Made by a program: the position numbers and the translations under genes. From the IMG/VR virus record IMGVR_UViG_3300031857_001310, positions 1-24,647 of that record: a DNA stretch of 24,647 nucleotides; one strand, 5' to 3'. Shown here piece by piece: positions 15,322 through 21,678 of this stretch. This stretch comes from a virus. Every line of letters begins with the position of its first letter. Positions within the stretch are counted from its first letter, which is position 1. A model generated the notes under the pieces. The model was not told the DNA's origin and did not search any database. It was given only the letters and a program-made list of their open reading frames with translations.

Positions 15322-15506
15322 GCGACCACCAAGCGGATGCGGCTAGATACACATTTTTTAAACTACCCAAGGTGGTGGGCTATTGGATGTTTCCGGGCAG
15401 TGCGGAGGGCATTGGAATGAAGCTGGCTTGCTACAAGAAACCCCGTTGGCTCACCATCAAGTTGATGTATTGGCTGTTGGAATTTCAATACAAGGAAGAA
15501 GAATGA
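15318..15506 (+). CDS. Small hypothetical protein
   Basis: 62 residues, basic and aromatic (FFKLPKVVGYWMFPG ... IKLMYWLLEFQYKEE). Its ATG overlaps the previous TGA, and its own TGA overlaps the next ATG, supporting expression in the early operon. No recognised family and no obvious membrane segment. Confidence 0.55.
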   Translation: MSDHQADAARYTFFKLPKVVGYWMFPGSAEGIGMKLACYKKPRWLTIKLMYWLLEFQYKEEE

Positions 15507-15601
15507 CTTGGCCCTTCCCACAACACCCGTTGCCACCATACAGGGAACCAAAGAACCGCAAACCTACATACCCAACAGATGCAGAGGAAGCGCCGATATG
15601 A
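15503..15601 (+). CDS. Very small Pro-rich protein
   Basis: 32 residues (MTWPFPQHPLPPYREPKN...), with AAGGA 6 bases before ATG 15503. It overlaps the upstream gene by four bases and the downstream ATG 15598 by four bases, so it is an exact spacer between two coupled genes. Seven prolines; probably disordered. Its reality rests on the two ATGA junctions and the ribosome site. Confidence 0.5.
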   Translation: MTWPFPQHPLPPYREPKNRKPTYPTDAEEAPI

Positions 15602-15816
15602 CACAAGATTTAAAAGTTGGAGACATTGTGCAAGTCACACCAGACAAAGAAATGTTTGGGGCTTGCATGGTCGTGGTGACAGAACTCAAGAGTTTTGGCA
15701 TTCAAGGGTATGTGCAATCTGCTGGCATACCTGGACAGCAGTACATCCGCTTGAAGTTTGATGAATATGAGCCTACTGGCGGGAAAGCTGTGTGGGTTGT
15801 TGGAGAACAAGCATGA
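15598..15816 (+). CDS. Small SH3-like/KOW-like phage protein
   Basis: 72 residues from ATG 15598. LKVGDIVQVTPDKEMFGACM ... VVVTELKSFGIQGYVQ is a small all-beta barrel pattern of the KOW/SH3 kind, and EPTGGKAVWVVGE closes it. From memory, close matches are frequent in early regions of phages infecting Burkholderiales. It may bind nucleic acid or protein. Coupled to the neighbours by ATGA junctions. Confidence 0.65.
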   Translation: MTQDLKVGDIVQVTPDKEMFGACMVVVTELKSFGIQGYVQSAGIPGQQYIRLKFDEYEPTGGKAVWVVGEQA

Positions 15817-16316
15817 GCAAACACGAAATCGACATCATGTGGCAACAGGCTATGCGTCAGTCTATCGAAGAGGGTGAGATGTTTACCCGCTATCACTTTG
15901 CCAAACTTGTAGCAGAGAGAGCATTGTCAGACCCCATGCGTGAAGTGCAGAGGTTGGGGCAAGAGATTGAGCAAGAGCCTGTCGGCATGGTAAAAGATTT
16001 ATTTACATCTACCGCATGGGAAAGACTTGATGTGCGTGGAAGCACAAAAGTTTATCTTGATATCCCGCCACAGCCAGAGCAAGAGCCTGTGGCGACATTA
16101 GAAGACCTTGAGCAAGAAATCTATCAAAACACACGGAATTTTATATCTCGTGATGTTATGGAGTGGATGCTCAGGCGTTACTACACCACCCCACCACAGC
16201 GCACATGGGTAGGGCTGACTGAGCAAGACCTTGATTACCTTTGTAACTTAGCCTATACCGGAGATGAAGAATTTGCGTTAGCAGTGCAAGCAAAACTTAT
16301 GGAGAAGAACGCATGA
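15813..16316 (+). CDS. Hypothetical protein with EQEPV repeats
   Basis: 167 residues from ATG 15813, overlapping the preceding TGA. An N-terminal helix (MSKHEIDIMWQQAMRQSIEE) is followed by a linker with repeated E-Q-E-P-V units (residues of about 55-60 and 88-93) and a C-terminal helical part. Proteins with repeated Q-E-P-V-A-x-x linkers of variable number are typical of early regions in these phages; the repeat DNA (gagcaagagcctgt) can expand by slippage. Function unknown. Confidence 0.6.
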   Translation: MSKHEIDIMWQQAMRQSIEEGEMFTRYHFAKLVAERALSDPMREVQRLGQEIEQEPVGMVKDLFTSTAWERLDVRGSTKVYLDIPPQPEQEPVATLEDLEQEIYQNTRNFISRDVMEWMLRRYYTTPPQRTWVGLTEQDLDYLCNLAYTGDEEFALAVQAKLMEKNA

Positions 16317-16975
16317 CACCGCTTGTGCAAAAAGCTGTCAGATTTGCGCCAGAACCAGAAACCGCACTTTGGTTTGATGTTGGTCAAATGCAAAGCACTC
16401 TTGAAATGAAAGTGCCAGCAGATTTCTTAATGCACCTTCCATCCAAAAGAACGGGGATTGTTGGCCTTGATACAGCGGGGAAAGATTTTGCCCTATGGTT
16501 GCTTAAGGGCGAAGGTTCTGTGACCGTTGGAGGCTGTTCAATGTGGCATGGAAAATACTTCCCGCCTTATGCTTACATGGCAACTGATGACGGGTTTAAG
16601 ATTTACCAAAAAGACAAAGAAATAACGATTGATGATGTAAAGCCTGTACATCGTATGGTGCTTGCTGTGTTGGTCAAAATCAATGCACAAGCGCAAGGTT
16701 ATAGGGCAACACCAAAGCGCACATTTCTAAATCAAAAGCGGCAGGCAAAAGGCAAATCAGCATTGACATTTGATTGGCACACGATTGAGATTGAGCCGCC
16801 AAAAGTTAAGAACGACCCCCAAGGTGGCACACACGCAAGTCCAAGAAGGCATCAAGTCAGAGGGCATTGGCGCACCTATAAATCGGGCGCAAAAGGATGG
16901 GTCAAAGAGTGCTGGAAAGGCGATGCAAGCAAAGGATCTGTTTTTAAAGATTATCAATTAAAGGAGAACACATGA
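16313..16975 (+). CDS. Conserved phage protein with basic RGHWR C-terminus
   Basis: 220 residues. The N-terminal 130 are mixed alpha/beta (ETALWFDVGQMQ, GIVGLDTAGKDFALWLLKGE). The end has HQVRGHWRTYKSGAKGWVKECWKGDASKGSVFKDY, a basic module with R-G-H-W-R and W-V-K-x-x-x-x-G-D that recurs in many phage proteins, likely binding nucleic acid. Both ends make ATGA junctions. The fold and function are not recognised beyond that. Confidence 0.6.
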   Translation: MTPLVQKAVRFAPEPETALWFDVGQMQSTLEMKVPADFLMHLPSKRTGIVGLDTAGKDFALWLLKGEGSVTVGGCSMWHGKYFPPYAYMATDDGFKIYQKDKEITIDDVKPVHRMVLAVLVKINAQAQGYRATPKRTFLNQKRQAKGKSALTFDWHTIEIEPPKVKNDPQGGTHASPRRHQVRGHWRTYKSGAKGWVKECWKGDASKGSVFKDYQLKENT

Positions 16976-17124
16976 AAGCACGAAAAGTATTCCACGCACT
17001 GATGTCATCAAAAGGCTATACAGATGCCGATCTAGCAATGGATGGAGACAAGTACGCCACCCCCGCTATGCAAGGGCGCTGGAACTATTTTTTGGCAGGC
17101 TGGGAGATGAGGGGTGTGATGTGA
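16972..17124 (+). CDS. Small hypothetical protein (50 aa)
   Basis: 50 residues (MKARKVFHALMSSKGYTDAD ... NYFLAGWEMRG). The excellent site AAAGGAG is 6 bases before ATG 16972, and the start overlaps the upstream TGA. G-R-W-x-Y-F-L-A-G-W-E resembles the Trp-rich end of many short phage early proteins. Function unknown. Confidence 0.6.
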   Translation: MKARKVFHALMSSKGYTDADLAMDGDKYATPAMQGRWNYFLAGWEMRGVM

Positions 17125-17222
17125 AAGAAGTCTTATCTGTCATTTTGTTTTTGCCCTTGTGGGGCCTTGTCTGCCGGGGACTGTATGAACTTTTTATGTT
17201 TGGCTGGACACTAATCCCGTAA
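17121..17222 (+). CDS. Very small membrane protein (GTG start)
   Basis: 33 residues from GTG 17121, which overlaps the previous TGA (GTGA). The sequence is one long hydrophobic segment (VLSVILFLPLWGLVCRGLYE...) containing a single Cys. It is the second of three such mini membrane genes in the window. Its 3' half carries one arm (CGGGGACT, 17175-17182) of a long-range inverted repeat with the following intergenic region. Confidence 0.5.
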   Translation: MKEVLSVILFLPLWGLVCRGLYELFMFGWTLIP

Positions 17223-17304
17223 TACAATGGTTGGGAATCCGGCTAGGGTAGCTCCCGAAAAGACGATTAGTCCCCGTCCTGCCGTCAATTCCCTTGGCGA
17301 CTAA
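17175..17304 (+). other. Possible structured leader before the replication gene
   Basis: The 102-base gap 17223-17324 and the preceding gene end hold three overlapping perfect inverted repeats: CGGGGACT (17175-17182) with AGTCCCCG (17269-17276); CTAATC (17211-17216) with GATTAG (17265-17270); TTAGTC (17267-17272) with GACTAA (17299-17304). The three share one central arm, so they could only form alternatively. No promoter is convincing here. Confidence 0.3.
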
Positions 17305-17324
17305 ACCTCTGACTGAAGGTTGTT

Positions 17325-18077
17325 ATGCACTTTTATCAATTCCATATTGGCGACTACAAAAGTCACACCCACCACCTTTCTTTGATTGAGGATCTGGCAT
17401 TTCGCAGACTCCTTGACCACTACTATTTGCACGAAGCGCCCATCAAACAGCGGGACATTGCTCGACAAATAGGCATGAAGGACCATGAGCAAGAGGTTTT
17501 GACAGTGCTTGATGAGTTCTTCATTTCCACTGAGCAAGGTTACGTAAGTCCCCGTGCCGATGAAGAAATTTCCAAATATAGGAAGTTCTCAGAGGATGGT
17601 AAAAAAGGGGCGGCTATAAGGTGGCTAAAGGGGGGCCATAGGGAGGCTAATAGCCCCCCCAATGCCACCCCAATAGCAACCAATAACCAAGAACCAAGAA
17701 CCATAAACCATATAAACACACCTGTCGGTGTTAGTGTTGATGTTTGGCAAGACTTTGTGAAACTGAGGAAAGCCAAGAAAGCACCTGTTACAGACAATGT
17801 TGTCAAACTGATACAAAAAGAAGCTGACTTGGCTGGCTGGTCGCTCGAGCAAGCTTTGGCTGAGTGTGTTGTCCGTGGATGGCAAAGCTTTAAGGCTGAC
17901 TGGGTCAAACCCAAGCCATTTTTTGGCGACATTGCCAAAACCACTGTGCCGTCTAGCAATGTCCGTGACCCTGCCTTGCAAAAGCTGGATGAAGACGCAA
18001 GGTCCACCAAGCCACCGCCTGCTGAGATATTGGCAAAAATCAGAGAGTTTGCTGGGGTGAAGAATGAATTACTATGA
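17325..18077 (+). CDS. DUF1376 (YdaU-like) replication protein
   Basis: 250 residues. The first 90 (MHFYQFHIGDYKSHTHHLSL ... DLAFRRLLDHYYLHEAPI) match the DUF1376 family, including Y-x-F-x-I-G-D-Y, H-L-S-L-x-E-D-L-A-x-R-R-L-L-D and Y-Y-L-x-E. A variable, hydrophilic linker (100-130) is followed by a second folded segment (WQDFVKLRKAKKAPV ... WQSFKADWV), a layout seen in phage and prophage replication-initiator-type proteins. It probably binds origin DNA and recruits a host helicase or loader, but this is family-based inference. AAGG lies 6 bases before ATG 17325. Confidence 0.75.
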   Translation: MHFYQFHIGDYKSHTHHLSLIEDLAFRRLLDHYYLHEAPIKQRDIARQIGMKDHEQEVLTVLDEFFISTEQGYVSPRADEEISKYRKFSEDGKKGAAIRWLKGGHREANSPPNATPIATNNQEPRTINHINTPVGVSVDVWQDFVKLRKAKKAPVTDNVVKLIQKEADLAGWSLEQALAECVVRGWQSFKADWVKPKPFFGDIAKTTVPSSNVRDPALQKLDEDARSTKPPPAEILAKIREFAGVKNELL

Positions 18078-18276
18078 AGCCCACAGGCTACTGGACCGAG
18101 TAAAAGATGGGCACCTAGCACCTGTCCACTTGATCAACAAAGCATTGGAATTGACTGGAGACTACGATGGAGAGACTTGGCTTTATCCTTGGTGCGCTGG
18201 AACACGACTTGAAGGCGCAACAGAGGGTGGAAATGCATCAGGCGTTAGTCAGGGAGGTAATCCGAATGAGGATTAA
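18064..18276 (+). CDS. Small hypothetical protein (AHRLLDRVKDG motif)
   Basis: 70 residues; ATG 18064 lies within the end of the DUF1376 gene. The N-terminal 35 residues (MNYYEAHRLLDRVKDGHLAP ... ALELTGD) resemble a short family seen beside replication genes. The C-terminal half, which overlaps the next gene by 110 bases in another frame, is low-complexity Gly/Asn/Glu. It may originally have ended near residue 40 and been extended by loss of its stop. Function unknown. Confidence 0.5.
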   Translation: MNYYEAHRLLDRVKDGHLAPVHLINKALELTGDYDGETWLYPWCAGTRLEGATEGGNASGVSQGGNPNED

Positions 18277-18433
18277 AGACCGAGACAAGGCACATCAATG
18301 GCTCTATGGGAGGCGTGACGATGGCAAAGAGACAAAAGGGTACATGCAACTTCATCCCACTTCAACACTGGATGCAGATGTCATCGACCAATGGACAAAA
18401 GGCAACAGAGGAAGCCCAGGAGAGTGGAAATGA
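18167..18433 (+). CDS. Small basic hypothetical protein
   Basis: 88 residues; GGAG is 7 bases before ATG 18167. The N-terminal half is helical and rich in hydrophobic heptads (GFILGALEHDLKAQQRVEMH); the second half is basic with WLYGRRDDGKETKG. It overlaps its upstream neighbour by 110 bases and the next gene by four (ATGA). The good ribosome site and regular helix favour it as a real gene. No family recognised. Confidence 0.5.
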   Translation: MERLGFILGALEHDLKAQQRVEMHQALVREVIRMRIKDRDKAHQWLYGRRDDGKETKGYMQLHPTSTLDADVIDQWTKGNRGSPGEWK

Positions 18434-18885
18434 GGAAAAGAACCAAACGCAAAGTCTACCCACTGTTCAACCCCATCGAACATGCGATAGCAGGGGCCTT
18501 GATCACTGACAACGAAATCTTAAACAAGTTCCGCTTGCTTGAACTCACCTCAATCGAGTCTTTCCGCACTGGCACAGCAACCAGGGTTGACTGGGAGAAT
18601 CTTGCCAGAATGATGAATGTTTGTGAGGTATCTGCTGAGATGGGTATCGGAGCAGAAGCACTTCCATCTTGCCAATGCCTTCAGGAGGCCCTTATTGAGG
18701 CCCAGGAGCGGTTTAAAAAGATCGGACGATATGGACTGTCAGGCGTGGGTTTAAAAGCCGCCAAAGACGTTTTTGAGTACATCGACCTTCAACGCACCAG
18801 CATTGCAAGATCTGAGTTTGAGAAGGTTATCGAAAAGACATACAACCGCATGAAGAGCAAACCCAACTTTGTGGAGTTGGTATGA
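18430..18885 (+). CDS. Conserved helical phage protein (MRKRTKRK type)
   Basis: 151 residues from ATG 18430, with AGGAG upstream and an ATGA junction. A basic N-terminus (MRKRTKRKVYPLFNPIEHAI) is followed by a long helical region (LLELTSIESFRTGTATRVDW) and a C-terminal FEYIDLQRTSIARSEFEKVI block. From memory this protein is extremely widespread in phages and prophages of Burkholderiales next to replication/recombination genes, always as hypothetical. A nucleic-acid-binding or replication-accessory role is plausible but unproven. Confidence 0.65.
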   Translation: MRKRTKRKVYPLFNPIEHAIAGALITDNEILNKFRLLELTSIESFRTGTATRVDWENLARMMNVCEVSAEMGIGAEALPSCQCLQEALIEAQERFKKIGRYGLSGVGLKAAKDVFEYIDLQRTSIARSEFEKVIEKTYNRMKSKPNFVELV

Positions 18886-19340
18886 AGATCTTCATTGGGA
18901 TCGATCCAGGGTTCTCTGGGGCTTGGGGAATGATCGATCACCACGGAAAGTACTGGTCATGTGGAGATATGCATCACACTGATAAACACATTCAAAGCCG
19001 TGCGGTGTGGGCTGAGATGTGTCAAGCCCTTGATCGACAGGACTGCGAGGTGGTGGTCGAGGCCGTGCACTCTATGCCGGGGCAGGGCGTACATTCCGTT
19101 TTTAAATTTGGGGTGGCGTTTGGTGGGGCTTTAGCCCTTGCGGAGCGCCTCCATTGCCCCTGGCACATGGTGACACCCCAGAAATGGAAAAAAGACCTCA
19201 AGTTGGACTCTGACAAAAACAAAAGTTTGGCCCTGGCAAGAGAGTTATGGCCCTTGGCACCTTTGCAACGCAAAAAAGACAATGGGAGGGCAGAGGCATT
19301 GTTGATGGCAGAGTGGTTGAGGAGGCAAGATGGCATATAG
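18882..19340 (+). CDS. RuvC-like Holliday junction resolvase
   Basis: 152 residues with a RNase H-like start, M-K-I-F-I-G-I-D-P-G containing catalytic Asp8, then V-V-V-E-A-V-H with Glu60, then F-G-V-A-F-G-G-A-L and a final K-K-D-N-G-R-A-E-A-L-L carrying acidic residues Asp133 and Glu138. The motif order and spacing fit phage members of the RuvC superfamily (metal-dependent resolution of four-way junctions and branched replication DNA before packaging). The length is close to the usual 150-170. ATGA overlaps the upstream gene. The neighbourhood of ERF, SSB, RuvC and YbcO forms a recombination set split between two operons. Confidence 0.8.
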   Translation: MKIFIGIDPGFSGAWGMIDHHGKYWSCGDMHHTDKHIQSRAVWAEMCQALDRQDCEVVVEAVHSMPGQGVHSVFKFGVAFGGALALAERLHCPWHMVTPQKWKKDLKLDSDKNKSLALARELWPLAPLQRKKDNGRAEALLMAEWLRRQDGI

Positions 19341-19575
19341 CCCGTTACCCGAGTGGGTCCGAAAGAGAAAGATCCAGGAAAGATTTGAAGAGACTGGCAA
19401 ATCTTGGGGTGGTAAGCGCCCAGGTGCTGGTAGGCCAAGAGGGGACAGACCTACTGCTAAAGATGCAGTTTATGTCCGTATCTTGATAAACAGAATTCAA
19501 GAGATGAACCTGAAAGAGTTGGGAGAAGACAACTTGGACAGGGGTGTGCAAGCGTTAATAGACAAACATGTATGA
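19330..19575 (+). CDS. Small AT-hook-like basic protein
   Basis: 81 residues; AGGAGG is 6-7 bases before ATG 19330. W-G-G-K-R-P-G-A-G-R-P-R-G (about 26-38) is a Gly/Arg/Pro minor-groove-binding module typical of phage terminase-like and regulator proteins; the rest (VYVRILINRIQEMNLKELGE) is a helix pair reminiscent of ribbon-helix-helix proteins. It could be a DNA-binding regulator or replication accessory protein. Confidence 0.6.
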   Translation: MAYSPLPEWVRKRKIQERFEETGKSWGGKRPGAGRPRGDRPTAKDAVYVRILINRIQEMNLKELGEDNLDRGVQALIDKHV

Positions 19576-19874
19576 GTTATACACAACTGGAAATTGAAAT
19601 TTTGCGTTGGGCTGAAGCTCGAAAGATCATCCCCAACAGCAATCCGCAGTCACAATTTTTGAAAGCCTGTAGCGAGATGGGCGAGTTGGCTGATGCACTT
19701 AACAAAAAGGATATGGACGGCATCAAGGACGGCGTGGGCGATGTGCTGGTGTGCTTGATCAACATGTGTGCTTTGTTGGACATCAACTTGACTGATTGCT
19801 TGCAGTTGGCTTACAACGAAATCAAAGACAGAAAAGGCACCTTGTTGCCCAATGGCGTATTTGTAAAGGAATAA
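19572..19874 (+). CDS. MazG-like nucleotide pyrophosphohydrolase
   Basis: 100 residues, all-helical. The MazG/all-alpha NTP-PPase pattern is present: S-E-M-G-E-L-A-D with Glu35, Glu38 and Asp41, then K-D-G-V-G-D-V-L-V with Asp53 and Asp57, then N-M-C-A-L-L. Residue 53 is Asp where many members have Glu. Such phage enzymes hydrolyse nucleoside triphosphates to monophosphates, either cleaning dNTP pools or altering (p)ppGpp signalling. ATGA overlaps the upstream gene. Confidence 0.75.
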   Translation: MSYTQLEIEILRWAEARKIIPNSNPQSQFLKACSEMGELADALNKKDMDGIKDGVGDVLVCLINMCALLDINLTDCLQLAYNEIKDRKGTLLPNGVFVKE

Positions 19875-19875
19875 C

Positions 19876-20202
19876 ATGGAAGTGGACCCAAACAAGGCGA
19901 TTAAATACATCCAAGAAAACGCCAAAGACTATGCTGATGCCAAGGGCAGGCGTGTGCATCTAGAGCATTTCTTGAAGACAGTAAAAGCTCAACTGATGAG
20001 CGACTCAGACGAAAAGACGCTAGGTGCCCAAGAGGCCTATGCATACTCCCACGGGCGCTACATTGACCAACTAAGCGCATTGAAGGAAGCTGTTATTCAA
20101 GAGGAATACTTGAAGTACATGCTAAAAGCCGCTGAATTGCGTATTGAAGTATTCAAAGTGGATGCGTACAACATGAGAGCGGAGATGAGGGCAACTACAT
20201 GA
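19876..20202 (+). CDS. Conserved helical phage protein
   Basis: 108 residues, nearly all helix, with AKGRRVHLEHFLKTVKAQLM, an AYSHGRYIDQLSALKEAV segment and EYLKYMLKAAELRIEVFK near the end. From memory this matches a family very common beside recombination genes in Burkholderiales phages and prophages; no function is known. Starts one base after the MazG-like TAA; ends in an ATGA junction. Confidence 0.65.
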   Translation: MEVDPNKAIKYIQENAKDYADAKGRRVHLEHFLKTVKAQLMSDSDEKTLGAQEAYAYSHGRYIDQLSALKEAVIQEEYLKYMLKAAELRIEVFKVDAYNMRAEMRATT

Positions 20203-20570
20203 TGTACCGGGATGTCCACCTGCTCAACCTTGCAAAGGGCCAACAGTGCTTGCTCCAGTGCCATCCACAGTGCATGGATGATGAAGGGTCGACCACTGTT
20301 GCCGCCCACAGTAACTGGGGTGAGCATGGCAAAGGTAAGTCGATCAAGGCTGAAGACAGCTACAGCGTGTGGGCCTGTTGGAGATGCCACCAACTGCTGG
20401 ACCAGGGCATGACTGAGACAAGCAAGAAAGAACTTTGGTTGGAAGGCTATGAAAGACAGAAACAAGAATGGCAAAAGATCGCAGATAATCCCACCATAAA
20501 GCCCTGGAGAAGAGAAACAGCCAGGAGAGTGTTAGATCATTTAGGAGTGCCCTATGGACAAGATCGGTGA
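20199..20570 (+). CDS. DUF1364 (YbcO-like) putative HNH-type nuclease
   Basis: 123 residues. Cys17, Cys21 and Cys25, then A-A-H-S-N (His37), G-K-G-x-S-I-K-A, and V-W-A-C-W-R-C-H with Cys60, Cys63 and His64, followed by L-L-D-Q-G, are the DUF1364 signature (E. coli DLP12 YbcO). These are beta-beta-alpha-metal-type nucleases thought to act in phage recombination, alongside RuvC-like and Nin-region proteins. The C-terminal 45 residues are a charged helix (ETSKKELWLEGYERQKQEWQ). ATGA joins it to the preceding gene. Confidence 0.8.
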   Translation: MMYRDVHLLNLAKGQQCLLQCHPQCMDDEGSTTVAAHSNWGEHGKGKSIKAEDSYSVWACWRCHQLLDQGMTETSKKELWLEGYERQKQEWQKIADNPTIKPWRRETARRVLDHLGVPYGQDR

Positions 20571-20913
20571 ATTCTTTCTTACCCTGCTACATGCCGCCAC
20601 TAATACACACATTCTCCACCTACAAACCACAAGTTATGCAGAGCATGTGGCCTTGGGTGAGTTTTACACAGAGCTTCCAGAACTGGTGGACACAGTCATT
20701 GAGAGTATTCAAGGGCGATATGGTCAGATCATCCAGTATCCCCAAGATTACTTTGTGCCCAGCAATTCAGGCCTGGAAGAGCTAGAAGCACTGAAAACCT
20801 ATGTGGAGCAAAACAGACAATTTCTCCCGCAAGATAGTGAAATCCAAAATGACGTTGATGCTATTTCCTCACTAATCAACAGCACTTTGTATAAGTTGCG
20901 TTTTTTAAAATAA
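20554..20913 (+). CDS. DUF5856-like four-helix protein
   Basis: 119 residues, the last gene of the rightward early operon; AGGAG lies 8 bases before ATG 20554 and it overlaps the YbcO-like gene by 17 bases. LLHAATNTHILHLQTTSYAE ... EFYTELPELVDTVIESIQG fits the DUF5856 pattern (T-x-x-H-x-x-H-x-x-T-x-S-Y-A-x-H), which has a Dps/ferritin-like arrangement of His and Glu on long helices, suggesting metal binding. Family members occur in many cyanophages and freshwater phages with unknown function. Confidence 0.65.
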   Translation: MDKIGEFFLTLLHAATNTHILHLQTTSYAEHVALGEFYTELPELVDTVIESIQGRYGQIIQYPQDYFVPSNSGLEELEALKTYVEQNRQFLPQDSEIQNDVDAISSLINSTLYKLRFLK

Positions 20914-21019
20914 TCCCCTGGCAAAAAATGAGTGGGGGGGTCCAAAAAAAAGAGGGGCCTAAACTTTTTGAGGGGGGGGTGTCCTAAATATTTGCAGAAA
21001 ACACCCCAAAAACCCGTTT

Positions 21020-21275
21020 GTAAGCACTCACTTACATCACCGCCCCAGTTAGTACTCACTTCGCTACCAATTATGTGAGTACTCACTTCGCAAACCGCCC
21101 CAGTTAGCACTCACTTACAAACCCAAAAATGAGGGTTCGCACCGGGTCAAATTATGGGTTTATAAGACCCTAGGATGCCCCACAATGGCACCAATATTTT
21201 GCCCCTATGCTACCCCATGCACTCAAAAATAATGGCTTAAAAGGCCCAATATCTGAATGTTAGTGCTCACTTCGC
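21020..21275. repeat. Five iteron-like partly palindromic repeats
   Basis: Copies at 21020-21035, 21048-21064, 21075-21091, 21103-21118 and 21259-21275. Consensus G-T-N-A-G-[CT]-[AG]-C-T-C-A-C-T-T, ending in either AC or CGC. Copy 3 contains the perfect palindrome GTGAGTACTCAC, and copy 1 has 5-bp arms GTAAG/CTTAC. Copies 2 and 4 share an extra upstream CCGCCCCA, giving a 55-base period. They look like multiple binding sites for one dimeric protein. Confidence 0.65.
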
Positions 21276-21285
21276 AAACAATCCC

Positions 21286-21311
21286 AAAAAAACCCCGGTT
21301 TGAATCCGGGG
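21286..21311 (-). terminator. Rho-independent terminator of the accessory leftward module
   Basis: Read leftward, CCCCGG (21311-21306) pairs with CCGGGG (21298-21293) around a seven-base loop and is followed at once by seven T residues (21292-21286). It lies 20 bases after the stop of the last module gene. Confidence 0.8.
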
Positions 21312-21331
21312 CTTATGTGGCATGGTTCGGG

Positions 21332-21499
21332 TTAAAGTGAATCGATCAAAATCCACAATTGATCGGGTAAGACAATCCGGGTTTGCCGTGGTCCATTGAT
21401 CGGGTGACAATAAACTAAACCATTGTGTACGCTATCGACAACCCACAAGGCCCCGTCATTGTCCAAGGTTATAGCGCCAATGTTACCGGGTTTGATCAT
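21332..21499 (-). CDS. Small hypothetical protein, last gene of accessory module
   Basis: 55 residues (MIKPGNIGAITLDNDGALWV...), beginning in an ATGA overlap with the preceding gene. The N-terminal half (I-G-A-I-T-L-D-N-D-G-A-L-W-V-V-D) is a beta hairpin pattern like a small barrel. It is followed by the terminator, confirming it as the operon end. Contains two ATTGATCGGGT repeats in its DNA. Function unknown. Confidence 0.6.
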   Translation of the reverse strand: MIKPGNIGAITLDNDGALWVVDSVHNGLVYCHPINGPRQTRIVLPDQLWILIDSL

Positions 21500-21678
21500 A
21501 CGGCCCCCATTAGAATTCGCTTTAACTCTGACACGGTGCGCCCCGTAAACCTTGCAAAATCACTTAACAAAAGGTCGGGCGATTGATCATAAAATTCATT
21601 AATCCGTGCATGGTCCCATTGTCTCGGGTCATCGTTGATTGTGTGATAAACGGGTTTATCGGTTTGTATCTTAATCAT
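21496..21678 (-). CDS. Small protein with helix-turn-helix-like C-terminus
   Basis: 60 residues. D-L-L-L-S-D-F-A-R-F-T-G-R-T-V-S-E-L-K-R at about 35-54 reads as helix-turn-helix (L-x-x-F-A-x-x-T-G-R-T-V-x-x-L-K). It overlaps both neighbours by four bases. It could be the module's own regulator and act on the palindrome at 22771-22789; this is inference. Confidence 0.55.
   Translation of the reverse strand: MIKIQTDKPVYHTINDDPRQWDHARINEFYDQSPDLLLSDFARFTGRTVSELKRILMGAV

Larger units (their letters stand above)
20914..21331. other. Non-coding region between convergent early and accessory operons
   Basis: About 420 bases with no credible gene on either strand. It holds long G runs (seven to eight G near 20930 and 20972), five related palindromic repeats (21020-21275), and a terminator for the leftward module. 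No convincing terminator for the rightward operon was found. Confidence 0.6.

Noticed and set aside
18306-18509. 67-codon plus-strand frame inside the early operon
   Set aside because: It overlaps two better-supported genes (18167-18433 and 18430-18885) and its product is low-complexity without helices.
21020-21118. CRISPR array
   Set aside because: Repeats are short (16-17 bases), the gaps are 11-12 bases and partly repeated themselves, and no cas gene is near.
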